From a virus: a DNA stretch of 57,007 nucleotides. Position 1 is the first letter of the stretch. Each line of letters opens with the position of its first letter. The position numbers and the translations under genes were made by a program. Positions 46,136-54,745 of this stretch are shown here, piece by piece. The stretch is from positions 1 through 57,007 of the IMG/VR virus record IMGVR_UViG_3300043786_001636; one strand, written 5' to 3'. The notes beneath the pieces were generated by a model, which was not told the origin of the DNA, made no database searches, and worked only from the letters and a program-made list of their open reading frames with translations.

Positions 46136-46162
46136 TTGCAGCCAGAGAAAAACGTGATAGTT
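46136..46162 (+). promoter_or_regulatory. Candidate phage promoter element, copy 2
   Basis: TTGCAGC, 10 bases, CGTGATA and TT one base later, with the same spacing as at 33818. Followed at 46166-46180 by the 15-bp recurring element and at 46188 by the next gene. Confidence 0.48.
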
Positions 46163-46165
46163 TCG

Positions 46166-46180
46166 GGTATCAGACACGAC
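46166..46180 (+). promoter_or_regulatory. 15-bp recurring element, site 3
   Basis: Exact GGTATCAGACACGAC, seven bases before the ATG at 46188 and directly after the promoter-like element. A bound regulator here would block this transcript. Confidence 0.6.
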
Positions 46181-46187
46181 CACGACC

Positions 46188-46433
46188 ATGAACATTGAAA
46201 GCATTGAAAGCACCATGTTTATCGAGCGAGACGACTTCGACATCGAAGTCGTCATCACCGCCGAATACGAGCCGGGTTGTCCCGGCCAACGGTGGGACCG
46301 AAATTTTGGCGGCACTCCACCTGCCCCACCTTGCTTGTGGGGTGTCGCGGCAACTTACGCTGGGAAAAAGATTGTCCTCTCTGCTCGCGAAATGGAGCGA
46401 GCCGAAGAAATTCTGTGGGAAAAGGTGGCATGA
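46188..46433 (+). CDS. Small hypothetical protein
   Basis: An 81-aa protein, MNIESIESTMFIERDDFDIEVVITAEYEPGCPG onward. A beta strand pair, then a Gly/Pro-rich turn with CPG and PPC, then a helix (LSAREMERAEEILWEKV). Phages often carry such small proteins with a DIEVxxxYxPG pattern, with no known function. It is the first gene after a promoter-like element and is coupled to the next by ATGA. Confidence 0.7.
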   Translation: MNIESIESTMFIERDDFDIEVVITAEYEPGCPGQRWDRNFGGTPPAPPCLWGVAATYAGKKIVLSAREMERAEEILWEKVA

Positions 46434-47059
46434 GAAACGTGAACCTGCCCAAAGCCCGCGTATGGGTCCGCCGAGACGCTTTCGGCGAAAGCCCCAACGA
46501 GTTTGAGCCGGCCTGGCTTATCTCCGCAAGGGCATTGCGCAACCGCCCGTTCGCGTTTCAGGTCTGGGCCGACAGATTCGCGGCCTGCTACGACAAAATC
46601 CCACCGCACTGCCTCTACTGGAGGCTGCCGGAAGGTGGCGATGAAGCGTTGCCGCTGCACAAGGTGCAAATGTGGGAATGCCTCAGCGGCTCCATTGAGT
46701 GCTGGCAGAAAACGCAACTAGCTGACGTCCCGGTCATCGTCAATTTGGGTGGTGGCCAGCGCATCGGCGGCCACTATTGGTTCACGCTTGACTTCATACC
46801 TGAGGGCCAGGGGCAGGGTATGATTGACGTCGGCGAAGCCGACATCCTTGAAGAACACAAGGAGGCCAACGTCATCCGGCTTGAGAACGGGCAGGTCGCC
46901 ATTTACCCAAACAACAGACTCAAATGGCTTCCGCTTTCTCTGACTCCACCAGGCGCCGCCACCGCAGTGCCGGGATGGAAGGTCGCAACCAATGCCCAGT
47001 GGGACGATTGGTGGGACGACTCAGCCGAGATCTTGGGCGACCAAGATTTCGCCTATTGA
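46430..47059 (+). CDS. Hypothetical early protein
   Basis: A 209-aa protein, MRNVNLPKARVWVRRDAFGESP onward. The first half is aromatic and basic (AFQVWADRFAACYDKIPPH), the second includes IGGHYWFTLDFIPEGQGQGMIDVGEAD and ends in a Trp-rich acidic tail (WDDWWDDSAEI). No family recognised. Coupled by ATGA to the small gene before it. It is followed by 277 bp without a gene that holds five hairpins. Confidence 0.68.
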   Translation: MRNVNLPKARVWVRRDAFGESPNEFEPAWLISARALRNRPFAFQVWADRFAACYDKIPPHCLYWRLPEGGDEALPLHKVQMWECLSGSIECWQKTQLADVPVIVNLGGGQRIGGHYWFTLDFIPEGQGQGMIDVGEADILEEHKEANVIRLENGQVAIYPNNRLKWLPLSLTPPGAATAVPGWKVATNAQWDDWWDDSAEILGDQDFAY

Positions 47060-47105
47060 TCAATCGACTTCGCGAAAGTTTGAAAAGGCAAAACAGAGAT
47101 CCATT

Positions 47106-47327
47106 GCGGTTTTTGGCAACTCAGCTTTGGCTGAGAAACCGCGCCCATGCTTTTGCCCGCCTATTTTTGCAATGTGAGGATTTCCGCTTGCGGAAAAGCT
47201 CACGTTGTTGAGTGTGCCAAAAACCAAAAGGGGCGCCCTGTTTTGACCCCGGGCGCCCCTCAACCGATGATGAAGACATTACACCGGGACCGGAGTCCCG
47301 TCAACTTTGCGTCTCGTTTTTGCAAAG
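47106..47327 (+). ncRNA. Structured leader RNA with five hairpins
   Basis: In order: GCGGTTT/AAACCGC (47106-47112 with 47136-47142) enclosing CTCAGC/GCTGAG; TTTCCGC/GCGGAAA (47181-47196) enclosed by GTGAG/CTCAC (47174-47203); AGGGGCGCCC/GGGCGCCCCT (47229-47260); CGGGAC/GTCCCG (47285-47300); and CTTTGC/GCAAAG (47305-47327) ending at the GGGAGG ribosome site for the gene at 47337. Five perfect stems in 222 bases upstream of one gene suggest a regulatory RNA, a protein-binding leader or a replication origin. Confidence 0.55.
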
Positions 47328-47336
47328 GGAGGCGCC

Positions 47337-47564
47337 ATGCGTGACCGCGTCACGGTCCTCATGGAAATCGTCCGCGCCTTGCAGGACGATCTTCGCGCCG
47401 CGCAAAAGGAGCGCGACACCGCCTGCAGTCTGCTGCAACGACTGATCGGCCTGGCAAATTACGCTGCCGAGGAAGACCCGGACCCAAACATCCTTGAGCG
47501 TCAAGGCCGCATTCTCGTCGAGGACGCCAAGAATTTCACCCAACACCACAACCATGAACAATGA
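47337..47564 (+). CDS. Small coiled-coil protein under the structured leader
   Basis: A 75-aa protein, MRDRVTVLMEIVRALQDDLRAAQKERDTA onward, mostly helical. It has a good ribosome binding site (GGGAGG) whose bases adjoin the last leader hairpin. It overlaps the next gene by 11 bp. No known family. Confidence 0.68.
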   Translation: MRDRVTVLMEIVRALQDDLRAAQKERDTACSLLQRLIGLANYAAEEDPDPNILERQGRILVEDAKNFTQHHNHEQ

Positions 47565-47826
47565 CCTACTATTTGCCCTCCCTGAATGCCCCTCTCCAAG
47601 GATGCGCTGGAAAGAGAAACACCGGGTTGATCAGCGACTTCTCCCCGACGGGCGCATCCGCTGGATCGGCACGTTCCCGCTGACGGGCGGGTTCCTTCTG
47701 CGGCCCGACAAGGTTTACGAAACCGAGGCCAGGTGGTCGGTCGTCGTCTCCCCGGAGACCGATGAAATTGATGCCCTTTTGGAACTCGCTCTTGCTGCAG
47801 GAGCCAAACTCTGGAACGAGCTATGA
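47554..47826 (+). CDS. Small hypothetical protein
   Basis: A 90-aa protein, MNNDLLFALPECPSPRMRWKEKH onward, beta-rich with a helical end (EIDALLELALAAGAKLWNEL). It overlaps genes on both sides. Its ATG lies in the CAACACCACAACC context common to several starts here. By position it may assist the replication initiator that follows. Confidence 0.66.
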   Translation: MNNDLLFALPECPSPRMRWKEKHRVDQRLLPDGRIRWIGTFPLTGGFLLRPDKVYETEARWSVVVSPETDEIDALLELALAAGAKLWNEL

Positions 47827-48806
47827 GCGGCTGGATCAAAATGAGGACATGCTTGTCCCGAACCCCGGAGGTCTACCAGCTTGCCCGGGAAACCGGACTG
47901 GACCGTTTCGCTGTCGTGGGCCGTCTTCTGGAGGTGTGGGCGTGGTTCGACACCATGACGGAGGATGGTAACGCTGTCGGCGTTACTTTTGTAACGCTCG
48001 ATGATGTCGCATGTAACGCTGGCTTTTCGCAAGCAATGTCAAATTGCGGATGGTTGATCGAAACAGAGGCCGGTTTGAGCGTTCCGAAGTTTGAAAAACA
48101 CAACTCCGAGACCGCCAAAAAAAGGGCAAATACGGCCAACCGAGTGGCCCGCCATCGGGCAAAAAATGAGAAACCGACGCCAAATTCGGCTGTAACGCTC
48201 GACGAAAAAAATGTAACGCCAACAGCGTTACCTAGAATAGAGAAGAGAAGAGAAGAAAAAGAATGTACCCCCATACCCCCAAGGGGGCGCACAGACAGCA
48301 GCACTTTGTTCGACTTGCCGACAACGCCGGGGACGGCAAAGGTTGCGCCACCAGCAAAAGCCGAGGTCGCCAACCTGTTCGAAATCCTCTGGGAAATGTG
48401 CCCCACAAAAAAAGGCCGTGGAGCCGCCCAGAAGGCATGGGCAAGGGTGGTCCGCTGTCATGACCCTCGGGACATCGTGCGACGCCTCACAAGGTATCTG
48501 GCGTGCGAACAAGAGCGGTATTCGGCGCGACCCGACGATTACCAGGCGCTGCATCTGTCAACTTGGCTCAACCAAGAGAGGTTTTTGGACGAGCCGACCC
48601 GGGTGCCGGTTCCCCCCGCCCGCTTGTTGCAATCCGCGTGGGTTGCCAGCGGACGCAACGGGTCCGGGCCACCAAAATGGGAGGTTCTGGCGCAACAACC
48701 GGAGGTCGTCGCTGACATGCAGCGCTCGAGTCTCGCGTTCAACCTGTTCCTCGAGGGGCTCGAGGAATGCGTGCGGATCGTTTACCCCAACGCCGAAATC
48801 GTATGA
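47823..48806 (+). CDS. Phage replication initiator / helicase loader
   Basis: A 327-aa protein. The first 110 residues show the winged-helix replisome-organiser pattern: WIKMRTCLSRTPEVYQLARETGLDRFAVVGRLLEVWAWFD, a dosage-type V-G-V-T-F-V-T-L-D-D-V, then GFSQAMSNCGWL and PKFEKHNSETAKKRA. A long disordered basic linker follows. The last 140 residues (ILWEMCPTKKGRGAAQKAWARVV and YLACEQERYSARPDDYQALHLSTWLNQERF) match the C-terminal part of phage replication proteins that contact DnaB. It overlaps the helicase gene by ATGA, the normal initiator-helicase arrangement. Confidence 0.85.
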   Translation: MSGWIKMRTCLSRTPEVYQLARETGLDRFAVVGRLLEVWAWFDTMTEDGNAVGVTFVTLDDVACNAGFSQAMSNCGWLIETEAGLSVPKFEKHNSETAKKRANTANRVARHRAKNEKPTPNSAVTLDEKNVTPTALPRIEKRREEKECTPIPPRGRTDSSTLFDLPTTPGTAKVAPPAKAEVANLFEILWEMCPTKKGRGAAQKAWARVVRCHDPRDIVRRLTRYLACEQERYSARPDDYQALHLSTWLNQERFLDEPTRVPVPPARLLQSAWVASGRNGSGPPKWEVLAQQPEVVADMQRSSLAFNLFLEGLEECVRIVYPNAEIV

Positions 48807-50173
48807 TCAACGAGACTGCGGAAAAGGGGTTTGTCTCCTGCGTCTTGCAGGGGGCTCGTGACGTCCCCACGGTCGGCCCCGACTGGTTCGTGAACACAAC
48901 CTATTGGACCTTGTTGCAGGAATGGCAAAATGCGGACCAACCCGGTCTGGTCGCCCTCGTGGCGCGGCTGCAGCAGCAGGGTCTGCTGGAGCAGATTCCT
49001 GCCGCGCTAGTCAACGAGCTCTGGTTCTTTGCGCCGGCGGCGACCGAACTGCGCTACTACCACAAAGCGCTTGCGAAGGCGCGACTGAAGCGTCGGCAAC
49101 AGACGTTTGCCGCAGAGGTGCTACGGTCTGTCGCGTCTGATACCGACCCGGACCAACTTGCTGCCGATATGGAGGTCAAAGTTTTGGCTCTGCGCGACGA
49201 CCTCAGCGCGCAAGCTGCGGGCGTGCCGTCGCTGAGAGAGGCGGCAATGCAGACGTTCGACGACCTCGAAAAGCGCGTCGTGGCCAAGCGCAAAGGGGTG
49301 TGGCCCGGGATTCCGTCCGGCATCGCCCCGCTCGACGATTTGACCAGCGGGTTCCAAGCTGGGCGAGTCTATGTGTTTGGTGCCCGACCCGGCATGGGCA
49401 AGACATCGCTGCTACGCCAGATCATGCTGCGGGCCGCCGCTTCTGAGTTTCCGGTTTACTTCCTCAACCTTGAAATGTCTGCGGCGCAGACGTTTGAGGC
49501 GTTGCTGGCCACCGAAGGGAAAGTCGATTCCGGGGCGATGCAGGCGGGTGAATTGACGGCCTCTGACATGGCGCGAATTCAGCACACTGCTGAACGCCTC
49601 CTAAAAATGCCCATCTTCGTCGATGATCGGTTTTTGACCGTGCCACAAATTGAGGCGACCGTTCGTCGCATGGTGCGGGAGCACAAAATCAAGATGTTCT
49701 GTCTGGACTACATCCAGCTCGTCCCGGCCAGCAACAGCGAGGAGGAGCGCAACACGCTCATGCGCATCTCGGCTGCGTCGCACGCCATGGTCCGCATCGC
49801 CAAGCAGAACAACATCCCGGTCATAGTGCTGGCCCAACTTAACCGCGAGGCCGTGGTCGATTCCGCGCGCAACCTCACCACGAGGCACATACGCGATTGC
49901 GGCCAGATTGAGCAGGACGCTTGGTTCATCGGCCTCATGGGCCCCGGCGATGACGCGGCGAAAGAGGAGAAGAAAGAACAGGTGGACCGATACGGAAACA
50001 AAGTCGCCACCTCTGTGCCTGTTGAGAAACAAACCAACGGTTCCCCCGACAACCGGATCGGCATGAATGTGGTCAAGAACCGCACGGGAAAATCCTCTGC
50101 CTTTTTCGAGATGACGTTCAACGGTCCTCACCTGCGATTTTCTGTCTGTGAAGAAACCAACAAAAACCGATGA
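48803..50173 (+). CDS. dnaB: Replicative DNA helicase, DnaB-like
   Basis: A 456-aa hexameric helicase that opens the fork. A short N-terminal domain (1-105) is followed by a linker helix and the RecA-like core: Walker A GARPGMGKTS (K200), then FLNLEMSAAQ, Walker B KMFCLDYIQLV, IPVIVLAQLNREAV (motif H3) and a C-terminal IGMNVVKNRTGKSSAFFEM, all characteristic of DnaB. The length is normal. A near copy of the 15-bp element lies inside the gene at 49130. It follows the initiator directly. Confidence 0.95.
   Translation: MINETAEKGFVSCVLQGARDVPTVGPDWFVNTTYWTLLQEWQNADQPGLVALVARLQQQGLLEQIPAALVNELWFFAPAATELRYYHKALAKARLKRRQQTFAAEVLRSVASDTDPDQLAADMEVKVLALRDDLSAQAAGVPSLREAAMQTFDDLEKRVVAKRKGVWPGIPSGIAPLDDLTSGFQAGRVYVFGARPGMGKTSLLRQIMLRAAASEFPVYFLNLEMSAAQTFEALLATEGKVDSGAMQAGELTASDMARIQHTAERLLKMPIFVDDRFLTVPQIEATVRRMVREHKIKMFCLDYIQLVPASNSEEERNTLMRISAASHAMVRIAKQNNIPVIVLAQLNREAVVDSARNLTTRHIRDCGQIEQDAWFIGLMGPGDDAAKEEKKEQVDRYGNKVATSVPVEKQTNGSPDNRIGMNVVKNRTGKSSAFFEMTFNGPHLRFSVCEETNKNR
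49130..49144 (-). promoter_or_regulatory. 15-bp recurring element, site 4 (one mismatch)
   Basis: On the minus strand the sequence is GGTATCAGACGCGAC, differing from the consensus at one base, inside the helicase gene. Confidence 0.4.
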
Positions 50174-50174
50174 T

Positions 50175-50435
50175 ATGGAAAAGACACTAACGGAACGACG
50201 CCGCCTAGCTGGATACATCCAAACCCACCCAGAACGATTCGTGGTCTGCCTCGGCTGCGATTCTATCTTGGCGCGCAGCCGGGTTGACAAGAAAGACGCA
50301 AACGGCTGGGGGCAGGGATTGTGCCACTACTGCGCCTCCTACAGGTTCGACCACGACATTGCGCGCATTTGCGCCCAGGCCCAAGTGAACGGCGAGCAAG
50401 AGTCAGCTATGCCGGAAGTTTGCGGATCGCATTAA
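50175..50435 (+). CDS. Small zinc-ribbon protein
   Basis: An 86-aa protein. CLGCDS and CHYCASY supply two Cys pairs 29 residues apart, typical of a zinc ribbon, within a basic helical frame (LTERRRLAGYIQTHPERF). It directly follows the helicase stop (an alternative GTG at 50148 would overlap it). Small zinc-ribbon proteins in phage replication blocks are common and usually of unknown role. Confidence 0.68.
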   Translation: MEKTLTERRRLAGYIQTHPERFVVCLGCDSILARSRVDKKDANGWGQGLCHYCASYRFDHDIARICAQAQVNGEQESAMPEVCGSH

Positions 50436-50439
50436 CCTC

Positions 50440-50730
50440 ATGAACAACAACCCAAAAGATTTGGCTGTCCTTGGCGCCTTTTCATTGGTTGCCCAAGACA
50501 AAACCACCGGCGAACTGGAATCGGTTATTTGCGCGTCGGAGGACTCCGCTGTCTCGTGCGTCTCACGAAAACGCATTGCCCGGAAAAACAGGTGGTTGCA
50601 CCTTTACGATCCGTCTCTCGCCCTGCGCCGATATGCCAACGGCGACCAAAACCCACTCCGCTGGGTCTGTCGCGGCGTTTCGCCCCACAGGGATAGCGGC
50701 GGGTCACTTGCCGGCCCTCTGCGCGACTGA
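50440..50730 (+). CDS. Hypothetical protein, end of the early block
   Basis: A 96-aa protein, MNNNPKDLAVLGAFSLVAQDKTTG onward, with RKRIARKNRWLHLYDPSLALRR in the centre. It has an ATG in the same T/A/C-rich context as neighbours, four bases after the previous stop. No family. An overlapping frame (50471-50965) looks less natural. Confidence is limited. Confidence 0.5.
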   Translation: MNNNPKDLAVLGAFSLVAQDKTTGELESVICASEDSAVSCVSRKRIARKNRWLHLYDPSLALRRYANGDQNPLRWVCRGVSPHRDSGGSLAGPLRD

Positions 50731-50843
50731 TTGCAGGAGACAACAGTTTTTTGCGGCCAAAAAAACGCCTAGGTGCAACAACTTCGGCAAGCCTGCAAAA
50801 AAACGGATGACGCAGATGCATCGACCGTCAACGCTTGGCGGCG

Positions 50844-51557
50844 ATGCAATCTTCCGTGACCGCGGCCTTGGGTTTTTTAGCCTCCACCGATTCTGCGCCA
50901 GATCGGTCGCGCGGGTTCGCATCGTATCGCGTCCTGCCCCCGCCCCTGCCGCCTGTGCGGCTTGAGGAAGTGCCGGGGGAAAGCGGACGGTTCCGGGTGA
51001 CGGCTCCCTACGTATTCACAGCGCCGTGGGGCGCGAACTACGAAATCCCCGCCGGGTATACGACCGATTTGGCGTCGTCCCCGCGCGCCCTTTGGTCGCT
51101 GCTGGCGCCACACGAGCTTGGCTTCACGGCGACGACAATCCACGATTTTCTGCGAGACAAGGGGCCCGGCCTCGGCGTGACGCGCGCCGAGGCCGACGCA
51201 GCTTTTGAGGCGGTGCTGGAACGGCAACTCGTGGACCCGACCAAAGCCCTGCGCGCCATTGCCGCTGTGCGTCTGTGGTCTCGGTTCCGCAGCGCCGAAG
51301 AACGTCTGACGCAGCATCTTGCCGCCTCCGGGTCTTGGCAGACGCTGCGCATGACAACCAAAACCTTGGCACCGATCGTGTTGGCGGCCCTGCGCTCACG
51401 CCGCGTTGGGCTCGTGAGCGAAGCCTGGCGCATCGGCAAACCGCTCCTTGCCGAATTTCTGCACCGTCGGGGAAAAGCTCCACAACGCAAAGCCATCAAA
51501 GACATCGGCGATCTCATGGCTTTGCCTAGCAACGACGAATTCACCATCGACCTTTAA
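50844..51557 (+). CDS. DUF1353-like protein
   Basis: A 237-aa protein. The central part matches DUF1353: YEIPAGYTTDLASSPRALWSLLAPHELGFTATTIHDFLRDKG, with the usual AGxxTDxAS followed by a conserved HD pair. The family is widespread in phage late regions next to lysis and tail genes, and has no firmly known function. The last third is helical and basic. The ATG at 50844 was chosen over a TTG at 50835. A 113-bp gap precedes it, where a late promoter could lie, though none is clear. Confidence 0.75.
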   Translation: MQSSVTAALGFLASTDSAPDRSRGFASYRVLPPPLPPVRLEEVPGESGRFRVTAPYVFTAPWGANYEIPAGYTTDLASSPRALWSLLAPHELGFTATTIHDFLRDKGPGLGVTRAEADAAFEAVLERQLVDPTKALRAIAAVRLWSRFRSAEERLTQHLAASGSWQTLRMTTKTLAPIVLAALRSRRVGLVSEAWRIGKPLLAEFLHRRGKAPQRKAIKDIGDLMALPSNDEFTIDL

Positions 51558-51559
51558 AC

Positions 51560-51949
51560 GTGAGCGCACGCACGACCGAACAATCACTTTCCCAAAAGGT
51601 CGCCGTTTTGACTCACGACGTCACCGTCCTCTCGCGGAACGTCGATAGTTTGGCCAGCCTCATTCGCGAAAACAGCACGTCCCTTTCAGACCACATCGCA
51701 AAATTGAGCGACCGGATCAATGTTGCCGAACGCGGCCACGGCCCGACATGGACCGGCATTGCGCAGGTGGCAACGCTCATTGCCACCTACACCGTGCTGT
51801 TGTCGGCCTTGGTTGCCCTCTACGTCCGCGGAGAAATCACCGCTGCCGATGCCGTGCATGAGCAATGGCGCAAGGATACCAGCACGGCCATCACCAGGTT
51901 GCAGGCGCAAAACGAAATTGTGTTCAACGCTTCACCTCAAACACCGTAA
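51560..51949 (+). CDS. Single-pass membrane protein with coiled coil, lysis candidate
   Basis: A 129-aa protein. Residues 10-58 are a heptad-rich coiled coil (LTHDVTVLSRNVDSLASL), 66-89 a membrane helix (IAQVATLIATYTVLLSALVALYV), and the rest a short helical tail. This N-terminal coil then single helix layout resembles phage holin-associated or DUF2730/DUF2746-like proteins. GTG start two bases after the previous stop. It overlaps the fibre gene by TAATG. No endolysin lies beside it. Confidence 0.65.
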   Translation: MSARTTEQSLSQKVAVLTHDVTVLSRNVDSLASLIRENSTSLSDHIAKLSDRINVAERGHGPTWTGIAQVATLIATYTVLLSALVALYVRGEITAADAVHEQWRKDTSTAITRLQAQNEIVFNASPQTP

Positions 51950-53973
51950 TGCCTGACATTGTCACTCCGCAAATCGTCCCTCCGCAGGATTCTCAAGGAA
52001 ACAACCTTGGCGGAACGTGGGGAACGCCCACACGGCCATGGGGCGCTGGCTTTTTCCACGCCATGTTCGTTCGCGGCAAAGCTGTCGCCACGGTCGATTC
52101 GCCGCGGTTCGTGGGAACTCCCACCGCGCAGACCCCGAATTCAAACGACAACTCGGAGAGGATCGCCAACACCTCGTGGGTGCGCTCGTTTGTGGCAAGC
52201 GTGCAACTGGGCGCCTCAAACATCACCGGCTTGGCGGCAGGCGTGTTGGCCTGGTTGCAAACGCCCTCGTCTGCGAACCTGTTTGCGGCCATGACCACCA
52301 AGACCGGGACCGGCAATTTGGTGTTTGGCACTTCGCCAACTCTGGTCACCCCGGTTTTAGGCGCCGCCACAGCCACTAGCGTCAACGGCGTGGCGATCAA
52401 CCCTGCCGCTGGCGCAACACTTAACCTAGCAAACAACTCGGCTCTTGCTCTTGCTGGCGGTCACGGACTGACGCTGAACACCACCGGAAGCACTACGCTG
52501 ACCTTGCCGACCTCCGGCACGGTCGCCACGCTGAACGCAGACACCATGCTGGCCAACGGCACCGGCAACCAAGTCACCGCCGCAGATTTGCGCACGCACC
52601 TAGACGACGTGACGAAACACCGCTCAATCAACGACAGCACGGTTGCGACGACTTCGCTGTGGAGCTCGTCGAAAATCAATGGCGAACTGGCAACGATCAA
52701 CACGACCATCGGCCAGCTTCCCGCAGCGCCGACCAACGGCGCCATCATCAATACCATTGCCGCCGCTCTGCAGAGCGGCGGAGGAATCACTTGGTCCTCG
52801 GTTTCCAACACCTCTATCACCCCCAACACCAGCGGACTCCTCAAAGCGGATGGGACGGTGCCGGGCACGGGCCGCCAAGAATTGCTGCGACTCAATTTCA
52901 CCGATTGGACGACCCTGACCATTGCTGCGGGCTCCGTCACCTCGACGCGCACGCTCCACACGGTTGCCGCTGAGGCTGGAACCGCCGACGACCTGACCAC
53001 CATTGAAAGCGCAGAGACCGGCGATTTGTTGATCCTACGGGCAGACGCCGGCGACACCATCACCCTGCGCCACGGCACCGGCAACATCCTTTGCGCTGGC
53101 GGCGCAGACCTCACGTTGGATGGCGCCAAGGTGGCCTATTTGATTCGGCACACCAGCGGGTGGCTGGCCTCGGTGCCAGTCAACGCAACCGGCGCGGGCA
53201 CTGGCGACGTAGTCGGCCCTGCCTCGTCCGTCGATGGCAACCTTGTCGCCTTCAACGGGTCAAGCGGCAAAGCCATCAAGACGGCAGCTACGACGGGGAC
53301 CGGCAACGTGGTCTTGGCCACCTCGCCAACCTTGGTCACTCCAGCGATTGGGACGCCTTCGGCGGGCGTCTTGACGAACTGCACCGGACTTCCCTTGGCC
53401 ACAGGCATTTCTGGACTTGCTGCCGGCGTGGCTGCGCTGCTTGAAACGCCAACCAGCGCCAACCTCCGCACCGCCATCACCGACGAAACCGGCACCGGAT
53501 CTCTCGTTTTTGCCCAATCGCCGACTCTGGTCACCCCCGTGTTGGGCACCCCAGCCAGTGGCAACCTGTCCAATTGCACCAACCTTCCCGGGGCGCAGAT
53601 CGTCGGGCAACGAGAGGTCATTATCATCGCTGCGTCCGATGAAGTCACCAACCTGACGACCGGATCGGCTAAGGTGACGTTCCGCATGCCGTTTGCGATG
53701 ACAGTGTCAAGCGTCCGCGGGTCGCTTTCAACCGCGCAAGGCTCGGGCAATTTGCTGACGGTGGACGTGAACGAAAACGGAACGTCGATTTTGGGACAAA
53801 ATACCAAGCTCACGTTCGACAACAACGAAAAAACCACCACAACAGCAGCTACTGCTGTGGGCTTGTCCGACACGTCGCTCGCCGACGACGCCGAGATCAC
53901 CGTGGACATTGATCAGGTCGGGGCCGCAGGCGCGCGCGGTCTCAAAATCACCCTCATCGGAACAAGAACATGA
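51949..53973 (+). CDS. Tail or head fibre protein
   Basis: A 674-aa fibre. It begins MPDIVTPQIVPPQDSQGNN, then a section (residues 85-200, and again 440-560) built from repeats of the type TGTGNLVFGTSPTLVTPVLG and GISGLAAGVAALLETPTSANL, known in many environmental phage fibres as trimerising beta repeats. The last 120 residues (GQREVIIIAASDEVTNLTTGSAKVTFRMPFAMTVSS to the end) match the C-terminal domain of virion fibre proteins. It probably contacts the cell surface. ATGA coupling to the Fn3 protein follows. Confidence 0.85.
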   Translation: MPDIVTPQIVPPQDSQGNNLGGTWGTPTRPWGAGFFHAMFVRGKAVATVDSPRFVGTPTAQTPNSNDNSERIANTSWVRSFVASVQLGASNITGLAAGVLAWLQTPSSANLFAAMTTKTGTGNLVFGTSPTLVTPVLGAATATSVNGVAINPAAGATLNLANNSALALAGGHGLTLNTTGSTTLTLPTSGTVATLNADTMLANGTGNQVTAADLRTHLDDVTKHRSINDSTVATTSLWSSSKINGELATINTTIGQLPAAPTNGAIINTIAAALQSGGGITWSSVSNTSITPNTSGLLKADGTVPGTGRQELLRLNFTDWTTLTIAAGSVTSTRTLHTVAAEAGTADDLTTIESAETGDLLILRADAGDTITLRHGTGNILCAGGADLTLDGAKVAYLIRHTSGWLASVPVNATGAGTGDVVGPASSVDGNLVAFNGSSGKAIKTAATTGTGNVVLATSPTLVTPAIGTPSAGVLTNCTGLPLATGISGLAAGVAALLETPTSANLRTAITDETGTGSLVFAQSPTLVTPVLGTPASGNLSNCTNLPGAQIVGQREVIIIAASDEVTNLTTGSAKVTFRMPFAMTVSSVRGSLSTAQGSGNLLTVDVNENGTSILGQNTKLTFDNNEKTTTTAATAVGLSDTSLADDAEITVDIDQVGAAGARGLKITLIGTRT

Positions 53974-54569
53974 GCGTGATTATCGTCAACCCATTCGCGG
54001 TCGCTGCCGCAGTCGCGCCAAACCAACCGGGCAGCATCACCGTCTACGCTGGGGACGCTGCCGCCTTGGTCGCGTGGACCGATTCCTCAAGCAACGAAAC
54101 CGGGTTTGAGCTTGAGCGCTACGACATCGACAACGGGTGGAGCCTTGTGGCTTCCCCCGCCGCAAACGCGGTTTCGTTTGAGGAATTTTCCCTTACAAAC
54201 AACACGACCTACTACTACCGCGTCAGAGCCGTGGGCGAAGCCGGCAATTCCTCATGGACGACAAGCTCGTCTTTCACCCCTCAGGCAGGCGCAAGTTTTT
54301 TGGGGACGCCTCAAGATTTCAGCGGCGGCACGACCTTCAGTGACGCTTCGCTGTCGTGGAGCGCAGTGCAATGGGCCACCAGTTACAGCCTTGAATCAAG
54401 CACCGACAACAACACGTTCACCGGGGTCACCGAAACCAGCAGCACAAACGCCACGCATTCGGGTTTGACTAGCAACACCACCTATTACTACCGTGTCAAA
54501 GCCAATCGCTCGGGCCACAATTCGGGCGATTGGGCTTTGTTGACTTTGACCACGCAATCACCACCATGA
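53970..54569 (+). CDS. Protein with two fibronectin type III domains
   Basis: A 199-aa protein. Two Fn3 repeats are visible: residues 17-105 (ALVAWTDSSSNETGFELERYD, then TTYYYRVRAVGEAGNSSWT) and 110-197 (SLSWSAVQWATSYSLESS, then TTYYYRVKANRSGHNSGDW). The W and the YYYRV strand are diagnostic. Fn3 domains on phage tails and capsids give weak binding to sugars or cell surfaces. The gene is coupled to the fibre gene and to the small gene after it. Confidence 0.88.
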   Translation: MSVIIVNPFAVAAAVAPNQPGSITVYAGDAAALVAWTDSSSNETGFELERYDIDNGWSLVASPAANAVSFEEFSLTNNTTYYYRVRAVGEAGNSSWTTSSSFTPQAGASFLGTPQDFSGGTTFSDASLSWSAVQWATSYSLESSTDNNTFTGVTETSSTNATHSGLTSNTTYYYRVKANRSGHNSGDWALLTLTTQSPP

Positions 54570-54745
54570 TGAACAACTCAGATTTGCCACCCAACACTTT
54601 TGCCGCTCATCTCGCCGCCGATGAGGACTTGCATGACGAATTGCTGCAGTTGGCCGAGGACATCGTGCGCTACTGCCCTTCCCTTACGCAGCTTCTGCTT
54701 GCCATGGGCACCCCCAACGACAACCCGATCTACGGAGCCAACTGA
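54566..54745 (+). CDS. Small acidic protein
   Basis: A 59-aa acidic and helical protein, MMNNSDLPPNTFAAHLAADEDLHDELLQLAED onward. Coupled by ATGA to the Fn3 gene and by TGATG to the next. No family recognised. Confidence 0.62.
   Translation: MMNNSDLPPNTFAAHLAADEDLHDELLQLAEDIVRYCPSLTQLLLAMGTPNDNPIYGAN

Noticed and set aside
50471-50965. 164-aa plus-strand frame
   Set aside because: Overlaps both the 50440 gene and the DUF1353-like gene and has shadow-like composition.
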